Positions 54,108 to 62,259 of a stretch of 64,000 bases of DNA are shown one piece after another. Source of the DNA: Mucilaginibacter conchicola (GTDB lineage: Bacteria > Bacteroidota > Bacteroidia > Sphingobacteriales > Sphingobacteriaceae); contig NZ_QWDC01000005.1 in the NCBI RefSeq assembly GCF_003432115.1, positions 1 to 64,000 of the forward strand, given 5' to 3'. Position 1 is the stretch's first letter. Each line of letters starts with the position of its first letter. Made by a program: the position numbers and the translations under genes. The notes under the pieces are model-generated. The model did not search any database and was not told where the DNA came from. It was given only the letters and a program-made list of their open reading frames with translations.

Positions 54108-54453
54108 CTGCTCTTCCAATCAGTAAGCAAAACAGTCAGTCCTGCCACAGCTGTAAAAGCGATATTGAACAGCAGCGCTTTTTTTGTACGGTGAAAGGGT
54201 TTAAAAAATGTCTGTAAAGCGAACTGACCGATATTGAACGGATCTATCTTGCCATGTGTCTTAAAGGGAATCATTCCTTTGATCGCGACAGGTTGTTTGG
54301 TCAGTGCCACATAGGGCAAAAGAACCAATGCTTCCGCTGCGTAGATACGCTTTGCAGTCCTGTCCAGCTTCAACAAACTTGGTAACGTAAGTAACGCTCC
54401 GACAAGTGCGTAATCGATAAGTGAATGCTGTTTGCGGTAATTGTTTTTTTCAT
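54101..54453 (-). pseudogene. small membrane protein gene with a frameshift in an A7 tract
   Basis: ATG 54453, 7 bp after the upstream operon gene, is followed by seven A (54444-54450). As read, the frame ends after 28 codons. One extra A would join it to the long frame ...NNYRKQHSLIDYALVGALLTLP, then KLDRTAKRIYAAEALVLLPYVALT and NIGQFALQTFFKPFHRTKK to the stop at 54101. That would give about 117 residues with two or three hydrophobic helices. The long frame has no ATG of its own. Either the gene is broken, it uses slippage, or the read has a homopolymer error. Confidence 0.65.
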
Positions 54454-54459
54454 GCTGAT

Positions 54460-54903
54460 CTATTTTTTTCGTAATACTTTGATGATAGAACCAGCTACAA
54501 TGCCACCAAAAGTGTACCAGGCAACGGTCATTACTTTGGTCGCTGTCGTACGGGTGACCGGGGCATCGCTAAGGCCCAGGGGTTTGGTCAGTGTTAATGC
54601 TCCAACACCGGCTGCCAGCCCGCTTATGGTGCCGATCCACGGTAGTTGTTTCTTTTTACCAAAACCTATCAGGCTATAATAAGCCGCGTTGCTTAGCAGA
54701 TCGGCAGCCATGGTCGCTGCAAATAATTTATCACCGGTAGGCGCCTCGATTCCTGCCGTCTCCTGGCCTTTAGACAATGCTTCTTCGCCGACGAGATCAA
54801 CTCTGGGCGCCTCGTGTACGAATTCCTTAACGACCTGGTGAAGGATATTCAATGCTACCGCACCGGCGATACCGCCGATAATACTGCTTATTAAACTTTT
54901 CAT
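54460..54903 (-). CDS. small membrane protein in the ligD operon
   Basis: 147 residues. It has an N-terminal helix (SLISSIIGGIAGAVALNILHQVV), a short acidic middle, then hydrophobic segments (LFAATMAADLLSNAAYYSLIG; WIGTISGLAAGVGALTL; MTVAWYTFGGIVAGSIIKVL). Four membrane spans are likely. It starts 1 bp after the ligD stop and is followed 7 bp later by another small membrane-protein gene, so it is part of that operon. Function unknown. Confidence 0.65.
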   Translation of the reverse strand: MKSLISSIIGGIAGAVALNILHQVVKEFVHEAPRVDLVGEEALSKGQETAGIEAPTGDKLFAATMAADLLSNAAYYSLIGFGKKKQLPWIGTISGLAAGVGALTLTKPLGLSDAPVTRTTATKVMTVAWYTFGGIVAGSIIKVLRKK

Positions 54904-54904
54904 G

Positions 54905-57643
54905 TTATTTAAATGTGGCCTGCGCCTTTTTTAATGTTTTCTCCAGATCGATACCTTCGTCTAAGACACCTTTAAAAAGGTCACCGGTCTCTTTGAGGCG
55001 ATCCAATGCATTGTGAATATTAAAATGCTGTATGGTCAGGCCTGGCTTGACCTCGTGCCAGCTTAGCGGCATAGAAACGGTGGCACCTGGCTTTGGCCGC
55101 AGCGAATAAGGACCTGCTATCGTTGCACCCGGCCGGTTCTGTAAATAATCAAGGTACATCTTCCCTTTGCGGGCGGCGATGCTGCGTTCCAGACTGGTGT
55201 AATCCGGGATCTGTTCATGTACATGTTTAACAATGATGTTGGCAAATATTTGTGATTGCTGATAACTATATTTGCCACCCAGCGGAATATAAATGTGCAT
55301 GCCTGTCGAACCGGAGGTTTTTGGATAGCTCGGTACATCGATGGCATCAAGAATCTCTTTAACGAGGCGTGCGGCTTCGACCACCTGGTCGTAAGTATGT
55401 TTATCCGGGTCAAGGTCGATCACGCAATAATCCGGGTTATCAGGTGTCTCCGCCCTGCTGAACCATGGATTGATCTCGATACAGCCTAAAGAATTCATCC
55501 AAAGTAAACTTGCTTCGTCGGTACCGACCAGATACTTGGTAATCTTTCCTTCATCTGTTACATGATCGAATGTTTTCGCCCAGTCCGGAGCTTTATCGGT
55601 CACGTTCTTCTGGTAAAAGCTCTGCCCGTGTATCCCACCGGGAAATCTGTTCAGTGACATGGGCCGGTCCTTAAGGTATGGCATCATGTATTCACCTACC
55701 TTGTAATAGTAATTCAGCATGTCCCCCTTGGTGATGTTATCCTCCGGCCAGTAAAGTTTGGTAACGTGATTGAATTTAAGGTCATAGCCGCAAACCTTTT
55801 TCGTTTGTGTGTCTTCGGTGGGATTAAGCAGGGTTTTACGTTCCGTGCTCTTTACAGGCTCCAGTTTGAGGTTGGTCTTATTAGATGAAGCGGTCGATCT
55901 TTTAGATGATGTTTTCGCCGTTTCTTTTTCTGCCGGCTTTTCGGCATCCTTGGCCCCCGCTACGGTTTCTTCCGTATGTGCTGCTTTTTCCAGCACCACA
56001 TCCTTTGCATTCTTATCCGTCCGCATACCTTTAAAGGATGCCTGCCGGAAAACGCCGTCACTCGTGACCTCGGCAAAACCGACCTCGCAAACCAGTTCCG
56101 GTTTTAACCAGGTAGGCTTTGCGCCCATACGTTTCGGGCGGAATCGTGTCGGTTTATCGACATCCACTTCATAATCGAATGGGCTATTATCTGTAATGAG
56201 CGGCTTGAATTGCGCCATCATTTCTTTTTGCAATTTATCCGAAAATCCGGTACCCACTTTACCTACGAACTGGAGGTCGCCTTTTTTATCGTGGACGCCC
56301 AGGATCAAAGCACTAAAAAATTTGCCGGTGCCTTCGTTCTTTGTATAACCTGCGATCACGACTTCCTGACGGCGCTGCACTTTTACTTTCAGCCATTCTT
56401 TGGAGCGCAGGTCGGATGTGTAAACACTATCTGCCTTTTTGGCGATGATGCCTTCCAGGCCCATACGCTCTGCCGCAGCAAAAAACTCGATGCCGTTCGC
56501 ATCGAATACTTTGCTTTGCCGGATGTGCTCGTTATCTGTTGGCAAAATCGATTGCAGAATAGCTTGTCGCTCGATCAGCGGCAGTCCCATCAGGTTTTTG
56601 CCTTCATACCAGAGAATATCGAAAATGTAAAAGACGAGGTTGCCATCGGCTTCACTTCGCCAATTCTGCATCGCACCGAAATCAGAGATCCCTTTTTCAT
56701 TCAGCACTAACAACTCGCCGTCGAGTACGGCATTCATATTCCATTGCTTCAGCGCATTGTTGATCGGGTAATATTTTTCAAAAGGAAGGTTATTGCGGGA
56801 AATGAGTGTTACTTCGTCTTTCTGTATATTGGCGATAGCACGGTAGCCGTCCCATTTGACCTCATATAGCCAACCAGGTTTATCAAAGGGTTCGTCAACC
56901 AAGGTTGCTTTCATCGGTTTGATATTCACCGGAACTTTAGCTTTCGGCGCAGATTTCAAGATGGATTGCGTATCGATCTCCGGTGCTTCTTCGGTTTCTA
57001 TTTCTTCCGCCAGATCTTCGTCGGGCACAATGTCTTCTTCATGGCCGTTCTGCCAGACCTTTTCACTCGTTTTTGCCATTTGATCGATGGTCTTGCCGGA
57101 AAGCACGGACTTATCTTTTTTGGTGATGTCCTTATCCGTGGCGAACTCATCCTTGTGTTTGATCATCAGCCAGCCATTCTCGCCCATACCATGAGTTTTT
57201 ACCAGCGCAAATTCCCCGTTAAGCTTCTCGCCATGCAGTTTGATCTTCAGCTGGCCCGAGGCCAGCTGTTTCAATAAATGTTTTTCCTGGGTCTTCTTCC
57301 CCTTGATCGGTTCAATTGGCTCGTAGGTGCCCTCGTCCCAAACGATCACGGTACCACCACCATATTCGCCCTTTGGAATAATGCCCTCGAAATTCAGGTA
57401 ATCAAACGGATGGTCCTCGACCATCATCGCCAAATGTTTTATCTTGGGGTCCAGGCTCGGGCCCTTGGGAACTGCCCAGCTTTTTAATACGCCATCCATT
57501 TCCAGCCGAAAGTCATAATGCAGCCTGCTTGCGTCATGTTTTTGTACGACGAAGATCAGATGATCTTTATCCTTGCTTTTGCCGGCTTTAGGTTCCGGGG
57601 TCTTTTTAAAATCCCTTTTTTTGGCGTATTCGTTCAGGCCCAT
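54905..57643 (-). CDS. ligD: LigD, multifunctional ATP-dependent DNA ligase D
   Basis: 912 residues with all three LigD domains in the order phosphoesterase, ligase, polymerase. PE: FVVQKHDASRLHYDFRLEMDG...SWAVPKGPSL (about 25-160). LIG: nucleophile Lys263 in YEVKWDGYRA, DGELLVLNEKG, EGIIAKKADS. POL: KLYWPEDNITKGDMLNYY, VIDLDPD and TSGSTGMHIYIPL (about 620-905). It repairs double-strand breaks by non-homologous end joining, normally with Ku. No Ku gene is present in this window. It is in an operon with a DUF3606 gene upstream and two membrane proteins downstream. Confidence 0.95.
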   Translation of the reverse strand: MGLNEYAKKRDFKKTPEPKAGKSKDKDHLIFVVQKHDASRLHYDFRLEMDGVLKSWAVPKGPSLDPKIKHLAMMVEDHPFDYLNFEGIIPKGEYGGGTVIVWDEGTYEPIEPIKGKKTQEKHLLKQLASGQLKIKLHGEKLNGEFALVKTHGMGENGWLMIKHKDEFATDKDITKKDKSVLSGKTIDQMAKTSEKVWQNGHEEDIVPDEDLAEEIETEEAPEIDTQSILKSAPKAKVPVNIKPMKATLVDEPFDKPGWLYEVKWDGYRAIANIQKDEVTLISRNNLPFEKYYPINNALKQWNMNAVLDGELLVLNEKGISDFGAMQNWRSEADGNLVFYIFDILWYEGKNLMGLPLIERQAILQSILPTDNEHIRQSKVFDANGIEFFAAAERMGLEGIIAKKADSVYTSDLRSKEWLKVKVQRRQEVVIAGYTKNEGTGKFFSALILGVHDKKGDLQFVGKVGTGFSDKLQKEMMAQFKPLITDNSPFDYEVDVDKPTRFRPKRMGAKPTWLKPELVCEVGFAEVTSDGVFRQASFKGMRTDKNAKDVVLEKAAHTEETVAGAKDAEKPAEKETAKTSSKRSTASSNKTNLKLEPVKSTERKTLLNPTEDTQTKKVCGYDLKFNHVTKLYWPEDNITKGDMLNYYYKVGEYMMPYLKDRPMSLNRFPGGIHGQSFYQKNVTDKAPDWAKTFDHVTDEGKITKYLVGTDEASLLWMNSLGCIEINPWFSRAETPDNPDYCVIDLDPDKHTYDQVVEAARLVKEILDAIDVPSYPKTSGSTGMHIYIPLGGKYSYQQSQIFANIIVKHVHEQIPDYTSLERSIAARKGKMYLDYLQNRPGATIAGPYSLRPKPGATVSMPLSWHEVKPGLTIQHFNIHNALDRLKETGDLFKGVLDEGIDLEKTLKKAQATFK

Positions 57644-57647
57644 GGCG

Positions 57648-57821
57648 TTATTTTTTAAGTTGGCGTTTAACGTCCGGAGCTGATGTACCTGCAGCGTTTA
57701 CCGCAGCGTTTATTTTTGCTTGTGAGACCTTAAATTCTTGCGACCAAAATTCCAAAGCGTAAGGATCATCAACATCTACTGTTCGGTCATCCGGGATCAG
57801 CTTCTTATTTCTTCGATTCAT
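57648..57821 (-). CDS. DUF3606 family small protein
   Basis: 57 residues from ATG 57821: MNRRNKKLIPDDRTVDVDD, then YALEFWSQEFKVSQAKINAAV and a short tail. The D-Y-x-L-x-x-W-x-x-x-F/L-x-V pattern is that of DUF3606. It ends 4 bp before ligD and is likely cotranscribed with it. Function unknown; such proteins are often found with stress genes. Confidence 0.75.
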   Translation of the reverse strand: MNRRNKKLIPDDRTVDVDDPYALEFWSQEFKVSQAKINAAVNAAGTSAPDVKRQLKK

Positions 57822-57840
57822 ATCATGTATGATTTGACAA

Positions 57841-57861
57841 CAAAGCCCCTTTCGGGGCTTG
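57841..57861 (-). terminator. terminator between the two DUF3606 genes
   Basis: AAGCCCC (57843-57849), TTTC loop and GGGGCTT (57854-57860). Read on the minus strand the stem is followed by a T-rich TTTGTTG, so it probably ends the transcript of the gene at 57883. Confidence 0.65.
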
Positions 57862-57882
57862 TTCGTTTATGACCAGTTTCGG

Positions 57883-58065
57883 CTATTTTTTCTTTTTTTC
57901 GGCTAGATATTTCTCGATCACTTTACGATCGTTAGAGCCGGTGGCTCTCTTTGCCCCGACCAGCGCCTGCGTGCTGATGCCCAATTTCTGGGCTTCATAC
58001 TTTAACTCGTACTTTTCGCCCGAGTTCACCTTTTTTCGATCTGTATTCACTCCCTTGGTTGCCAT
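57883..58065 (-). CDS. DUF3606-like small basic protein
   Basis: 60 residues: MATKGVNTDRKKVNSGEKYELKYEAQKLGISTQALVGAKRATG, then a basic tail ending EKKKK. It shares the DUF3606 helix-turn pattern (YELKYEAQKLGISTQAL) with the gene at 57648. It has its own terminator, so it is probably a separate transcript. Confidence 0.65.
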   Translation of the reverse strand: MATKGVNTDRKKVNSGEKYELKYEAQKLGISTQALVGAKRATGSNDRKVIEKYLAEKKKK

Positions 58066-58227
58066 AATTATTTTATTATGTAATTTATTTAATTACAACA
58101 TCACAAGAGGATGATGGTTTTAACTATATATTGGTCGATCCGGATGATGAGCCGAACTGCTACGGCACCACAGTAATAAATCTGATCAGGTCCGATGTGA
58201 TTATTTCGCATTGGTTTTAAAGAATTT

Positions 58228-58509
58228 TTGTATTTGTTCACTTCCAGAACATTACACAGACGTAAACGTTCTTCAATCGATCAATTGCAACCTCCATTGA
58301 AAAACAGTAAACGAATAGCCATACTTGGCGGCGGGCCAAGCGGCCTTTTTATGTTCAAACGCCTTATTGAATCGGCCAACACGAATCTGGACATTACCAT
58401 ATCTGAACGCAAAAATAAACTTGTTCCTCGAATGCCTTACAGCAGCGATGGTGCAAAGATTTGTCCCGGATTAGTAGAAATTTCAAAAAACTTCATTTTT
58501 TACTATTGA
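58228..58509 (+). pseudogene. truncated FAD/NAD(P)-binding protein fragment
   Basis: Only the dinucleotide-binding N-terminus remains: RIAILGGGPSGLFMFKRLIESA (GxGxxG motif) followed by LDITISERKNKL and MPYSSDGAK. The frame then diverges to an unrelated short end (ISKNFIFYY). Intact proteins of this group are several hundred residues. No ATG lies upstream in a sensible position, only TTG. Probably a deletion remnant. Confidence 0.65.
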
Positions 58510-58521
58510 AAACCTAACCGA

Positions 58522-59094
58522 ATGGGCCGACAAAAAGATCTTTTGCATTGGATCAATCAACAACACGCAGGGCAAATCATCCGCAAGACCAATACACCGT
58601 ATGTCGATCATTTAAAAGCCGTGGGACAAATGGCCTCGATCATTCCTTACGGTTATGAGATCGGACTCTGCCACGACCTGTTCGAAAAAACCAAAAACAC
58701 AACAACTACGCTCAGTTCAGCGCTTTCCGTTTATGGTTATAACACCGAAGAAATTGGCTTTATCGTTCATGCGGTGACAGAACTTACGACTGTATTCACG
58801 AAGAGAGCTTATCCCCACCTGAATAAAAAGACCAGAAAAAAATTAGAAGCAAAAAGGCTTGTCGGAATCAGTAGCTCGGCTCAAACGGTTAAGTATGCAG
58901 ATCTCGCTTATAATATAAGTTGGATGCTGAAGCATCAGCGAAAAGACTTACCAGCATATCTTGAAAAAAAACGCTTACTGGTATTGGACATGACAGAAGG
59001 TATAGATTTATTGCGCACCCAGGTGTTACAGATAATCAACGAAGCAGTAAATAGTACAAGATGTACTAATGTAGACAAACACAATCGAGAATAG
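58522..59094 (+). CDS. HD-domain protein, SpoT/MESH1-like hydrolase candidate
   Basis: 190 residues, soluble. HD-type metal motifs occur in the expected order: an early His (TPYVDHLKAV), the HD pair (IGLCHDLFEKTK) and a late Asp (VKYADLAYNI). The order and LCHDLFE resemble the (p)ppGpp hydrolase domain of SpoT and MESH1. The synthetase domain is absent, so it could be a small alarmone hydrolase or another HD phosphohydrolase. It starts 12 bp after the flavoprotein remnant. Confidence 0.65.
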   Translation: MGRQKDLLHWINQQHAGQIIRKTNTPYVDHLKAVGQMASIIPYGYEIGLCHDLFEKTKNTTTTLSSALSVYGYNTEEIGFIVHAVTELTTVFTKRAYPHLNKKTRKKLEAKRLVGISSSAQTVKYADLAYNISWMLKHQRKDLPAYLEKKRLLVLDMTEGIDLLRTQVLQIINEAVNSTRCTNVDKHNRE

Positions 59095-59281
59095 AAATAA
59101 CCAGTATCAAGTACCACGAAACCAACCTTATATAGATACGTTCAACATAGGCCCTCGCAGCTTAAAAATCCTAAGTGTAAAATAATTGCGCTTGTTGAAA
59201 GTAGCTATAGATTTTTATTGGGCGAGTCTCCAACGATTAATCCAATAAAGATTTCTATATTCCTAGTTCTGGAAATGACTT

Positions 59282-59653
59282 CTATTTAATAGCATCTCTT
59301 AGCTTTATTGAACTTAATGGTTTTACAAAGTATTCAGAAATCCTGGGATGGTTGCTGCCTCTTAAATAATCATTATTAAACAACGAGGTGGTAATAATAA
59401 ATATTTTGGTTTTGCGATTAGCGTCAATGTCAAGAGAATCAAGAGTGTCTAGAAAGTTCCATCCATCCATTACCGGCATATTCAGGTCTAAAAATATGTA
59501 ATCAGGGGCATCAGCTGTTTTTAAGTAATCGATAGCCGAGTTGCCGCTATTAAAACATGTTATTTTCGCTTCAGGAGAGATTTTATTCAGCATGCGGCTG
59601 ATTATAAAGTTATTGACACTATCGTCATCAATGAGGCAGACATTCTTATTCAT
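59282..59653 (-). CDS. stand-alone response-regulator receiver
   Basis: 123 residues. Acidic pocket VCLIDDDSVNNFI, Asp56 in YIFLDLNMPVMDGWNF, IFIITTS switch and VKPLS Lys. No output domain. It is an isolated minus-strand gene and its partner kinase is unknown. Confidence 0.88.
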   Translation of the reverse strand: MNKNVCLIDDDSVNNFIISRMLNKISPEAKITCFNSGNSAIDYLKTADAPDYIFLDLNMPVMDGWNFLDTLDSLDIDANRKTKIFIITTSLFNNDYLRGSNHPRISEYFVKPLSSIKLRDAIK

Positions 59654-60332
59654 AATTCAAAAGATGCGCCGCTAAATTAAAATTAAATTTCAAGCTTTAA
59701 AAAATAAATTAATAGTGGAATTTAATGTATCAATTTATACTATTAATTAATACACCTAAGTGGCGATAAAAGATTTACCCTGAGCGTTTAAAAAATAGAA
59801 AAACCCGGCACCACGCACATTGGCTACTTAGGTTTGTATTTATCTTTTTAGCTTTTCTAATCGGCTGTGGAAAAATATTTGATATAAAAACATAGTCCTT
59901 ATTTAGGAAAGCAAGGAAGAGATAAGCTTTTAATAATACCAGCTGTGTATGAAATTTCTCAAAAGCAAAAGCCGCTGCCTCGCGCACCGGCTTTTTTAAA
60001 TTAATGAGTTATTTAATTTTTTAAGATATGTATATGACTAATGTTCAAAAGAAGATTTTGTTTTGTTGCCTTTATCGATTTGACCCACTACCATCAAAGC
60101 CGAGAATGGATTAATAAAAGGAGAGCTAAGGCTTTAACTATGTAGCCAAATCCGATCCAATTATATAAACCAATCTGTTTTGTCTTTCCACCATTCACAG
60201 CGTATTAATCTTATTCCTACACTTACAAATCCGGTGAAGATGGAAGGAATACGGCACATTCAAACGCGTTAGAAGCAATTATTTAATCTGCTAAATAGGG
60301 ATTCTATAGAAATCGGATTGAGTTGTTCCAGA
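59654..60332. other. 679-bp region without a convincing gene
   Basis: A 70-codon minus-strand frame (59775-59987) is present but looks spurious. The plus strand holds a strong orphan terminator at 59968-59997. The DNA is more AT-rich than its surroundings. A small RNA ending at that terminator is possible. Confidence 0.45.
59968..59997 (+). terminator. orphan rho-independent terminator
   Basis: AAAGCCG-C-TGC (59968-59978), loop CTCGC, GCA-C-CGGCTTT (59984-59994): ten base pairs with one C-C mismatch, followed by TTTTTT in total. No gene on the plus strand leads into it. Confidence 0.6.
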
Positions 60333-60590
60333 TTAACTAACACCTGTTATACTTTTTAGTATGTCTCTCGGATCTACGTTAAGGGCGTCACATACCTTGA
60401 AAAAATCCGAAAGAGTCAAACTTTTAGATCCTTCTTCGATTTTCACATACTCTTCAGTTTGATAGCCGATGGATATCGCCAGCTCATCACTCGTCACTCC
60501 TTTTTCGACGCGAATTAGTTTGATTTTGGAAATCAGGCTCTCTACAAATACTTTAGCCTCATACCTTAAGTTTTCATTCATTTCAGTCAT
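60333..60590 (-). CDS. XRE-family HTH regulator
   Basis: 85 residues from ATG 60590; the frame continues to 60638 but the shorter start matches the size of the sister gene. HTH_3 pattern: ISKIKLIRVEKGVTSDELAISIGYQTEEYVKIEEGSKSLTLSDFFKVCDALNVDPRDIL. It is a DNA-binding protein without a sensor domain. It shares its architecture with the gene at 60680 and may be a diverged paralogue. Confidence 0.8.
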   Translation of the reverse strand: MTEMNENLRYEAKVFVESLISKIKLIRVEKGVTSDELAISIGYQTEEYVKIEEGSKSLTLSDFFKVCDALNVDPRDILKSITGVS

Positions 60591-60679
60591 GACAACATAC
60601 ATTACGAATCTCTTATTTAAACGTAAAATGGCCGACAAATGTTAAGGGAAACAACGGTTAGAGAAGATGAAATTACGCC

Positions 60680-60949
60680 TTATTTAAACCATTTTGGAGT
60701 ATCATCGAAATCTAGAATTTCTGAGATTTTTACGCCCAGCACTTTACTGATGACAAATAAGCTTTCCAGTTGCAAGCGCGTATGCCCCTTCTCGATTTTA
60801 GAATAAGCATTTTGCGAAACACCCAATGCATCGGCGATGGCTTGTTGAGGAATTTTTTTAACCGTTCTGATTTGCTGGATGTTTGAAATGGCTGCAGCTA
60901 CTAGGTCTTTAGCCTTAGCATTTATTTTGGAGGTATTACGTTTTTTCAT
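60680..60949 (-). CDS. XRE-family HTH regulator
   Basis: 89 residues. HTH_3: ISNIQQIRTVKKIPQQAIADALGVSQNAYSKIEKGHTRLQLESLFVISKVLGVKISEIL. Its basic N-terminus (MKKRNTSKINAKAK) may add DNA contacts. It lies between another XRE gene and the SRAP gene, all on the minus strand. No peptidase domain, so it is not a LexA. Confidence 0.85.
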   Translation of the reverse strand: MKKRNTSKINAKAKDLVAAAISNIQQIRTVKKIPQQAIADALGVSQNAYSKIEKGHTRLQLESLFVISKVLGVKISEILDFDDTPKWFK

Positions 60950-61037
60950 TTAATCAGCAACATTATTCAAAGCAAATGCCATGATGGCGCTTTTTATCGA
61001 AATTCACTCCCATTCTCATACCATGGATCCGGCTCAT

Positions 61038-61883
61038 TCAAGAATAAGCAAATACCTCCCCGGCAGGCCAATGGTCAAACAACAGTTCTTCCGCTGAATC
61101 TAAATAAGTCATATCAAGTGGCAATAATTCGGGGTAGTCACGCGGCCTGACTTCTCCTGATGTGCGATAATCCGGATCTACCGTACATAAGTCAAGCATA
61201 CGCGACGGGACTTGGGTCCGGGCAATTTCGTTTAAACGATCTTCGGAGGGTCTGCCCAGCAACCATTCGTAGGCCAAATCTTCAGTTAAGATTGTCGGCA
61301 TGCGAAGTTTGGAATTATGAACCTGCCTCATCAAGGTGTTGGCCTCGGTGATACCAATAGCTACCGTATTAACAAATTCACTTGTTTCAGGATCCAACCA
61401 TTCATTATAAAGGCCTGGCATAAAAAAATATTCATGACCTTTCAGGGTAATAAAGTAAGGGTATTTGATGGTTTCTTTAAGCAACTGACCCTTCTTGCCG
61501 ATCTTTGGAACATGACGGCTCTCAACTATTCCTGTAGACAGTACAAGGCAACGACGGTTCTTTGCTGCGTCCGCCCACATAGAGCGTTTGCCATCTTCCT
61601 TCACAAAGAGGTTTTCAGATTTAAAATTAAGGGTGGTGTATTTTCTGCGAAATAAAAGCGCTTCCTCACGGGTTTTGAGATACCCCGGGACATATCCCCA
61701 TTCGGCCTGAACGATCTCAAAGCTTTTTCCATCCTCTGAGGGAACGAGGATCGCACATGGGGCATAGTTGAAACCATTGTGTAAGCCAACATTCAGAAAG
61801 TTGTAATTCCGTATGGCCTTCTCAATACCTTTTAATCGAATAAACTCGGCCCGGGTGACCTTTTGTCCGTTGTAGTAACACAT
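61038..61883 (-). CDS. SRAP-domain (HMCES/YedK-like) DNA-repair protein
   Basis: 281 residues. Met-Cys start (MCYYNGQKV) with catalytic Cys2 exposed after Met removal. Further conserved parts are AEWGYVPG, the Glu of STGIVES, YFFMPGLYNEW and the His of VHNSKLRMPTIL. SRAP proteins form a thiazolidine crosslink with abasic sites in single-stranded DNA and shield them. The upstream gene overlaps it by 52 bp and carries the SOS-like operator at its promoter. That fits the family's association with damage responses. Confidence 0.92.
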   Translation of the reverse strand: MCYYNGQKVTRAEFIRLKGIEKAIRNYNFLNVGLHNGFNYAPCAILVPSEDGKSFEIVQAEWGYVPGYLKTREEALLFRRKYTTLNFKSENLFVKEDGKRSMWADAAKNRRCLVLSTGIVESRHVPKIGKKGQLLKETIKYPYFITLKGHEYFFMPGLYNEWLDPETSEFVNTVAIGITEANTLMRQVHNSKLRMPTILTEDLAYEWLLGRPSEDRLNEIARTQVPSRMLDLCTVDPDYRTSGEVRPRDYPELLPLDMTYLDSAEELLFDHWPAGEVFAYS

Positions 61884-62134
61884 GCCTGATTCCTCCTATG
61901 CTCACGAAGATAAGCAGCAATCGCTTTACCTGCAAGTTCCGCTTCCGACTGCCGGCCTTCAGGTACGGACGTCCAAAATTTCACATTTTCAGAGCTTTTG
62001 GCTATTGTAATACTTAGCGGCCTTCGTCTGCTATTGTAAACGACATGGAAGATTCGGGCTGACTTGACAATATGCTCAGTCACCTGAGCCGAATCAGCAC
62101 CAATATCAACGGAAAACGCTTTCGGATCATCCAT
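61832..62134 (-). CDS. hypothetical protein cotranscribed with the SRAP gene
   Basis: 100 residues from ATG 62134 (MDDPKAFSVDIGADSAQVTEHIVKSARIFHVVYN). The frame extends to 62161 but runs through the operator. It has a basic middle (NSRRRPLSITIAKSSENVKFW) and a helical stretch (AELAGKAIAAYLREHRR). It overlaps the SRAP start by 52 bp, so the two are one operon. The ATG is only 3 nt beyond the -7 box, implying leaderless translation. No family recognised. Confidence 0.65.
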   Translation of the reverse strand: MDDPKAFSVDIGADSAQVTEHIVKSARIFHVVYNSRRRPLSITIAKSSENVKFWTSVPEGRQSEAELAGKAIAAYLREHRRNQACVTTTDKRSPGPSLFD

Positions 62135-62136
62135 AC

Positions 62137-62160
62137 TCAAATATACTAATATAATTAGCA
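62137..62160 (-). promoter_or_regulatory. SOS-like operator and -7 box of the SRAP operon
   Basis: Read on the minus strand: TGCTAA, TTATA, TTAGTA (62160 down to 62144), overlapping by 2 bp a TATATTTG -7 element. It has the same 6-5-6 spacing and 11 of 12 identical arm bases as the imuA site at 38529, and the same position against the -7 box. Confidence 0.65.
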
Positions 62161-62259
62161 ATCATCTAATAATTATTTTAAGAAAACCAGCTGCCTTAAC
62201 AACACATTTCCCAAAGACTATATTTTATGTCAAGACATTTTAAACGTCTATAATTGTCT

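Noticed and set aside
59775..59987. 70-codon minus-strand frame
   Set aside because: Overlaps a terminator hairpin, has low-complexity content and no recognisable family or promoter.
60333..60949. The two XRE proteins as the LexA-equivalent repressor of the shared operator
   Set aside because: Neither has an S24 peptidase domain or any sensor, and neither has the operator in its own promoter region. Kept only as a possibility.
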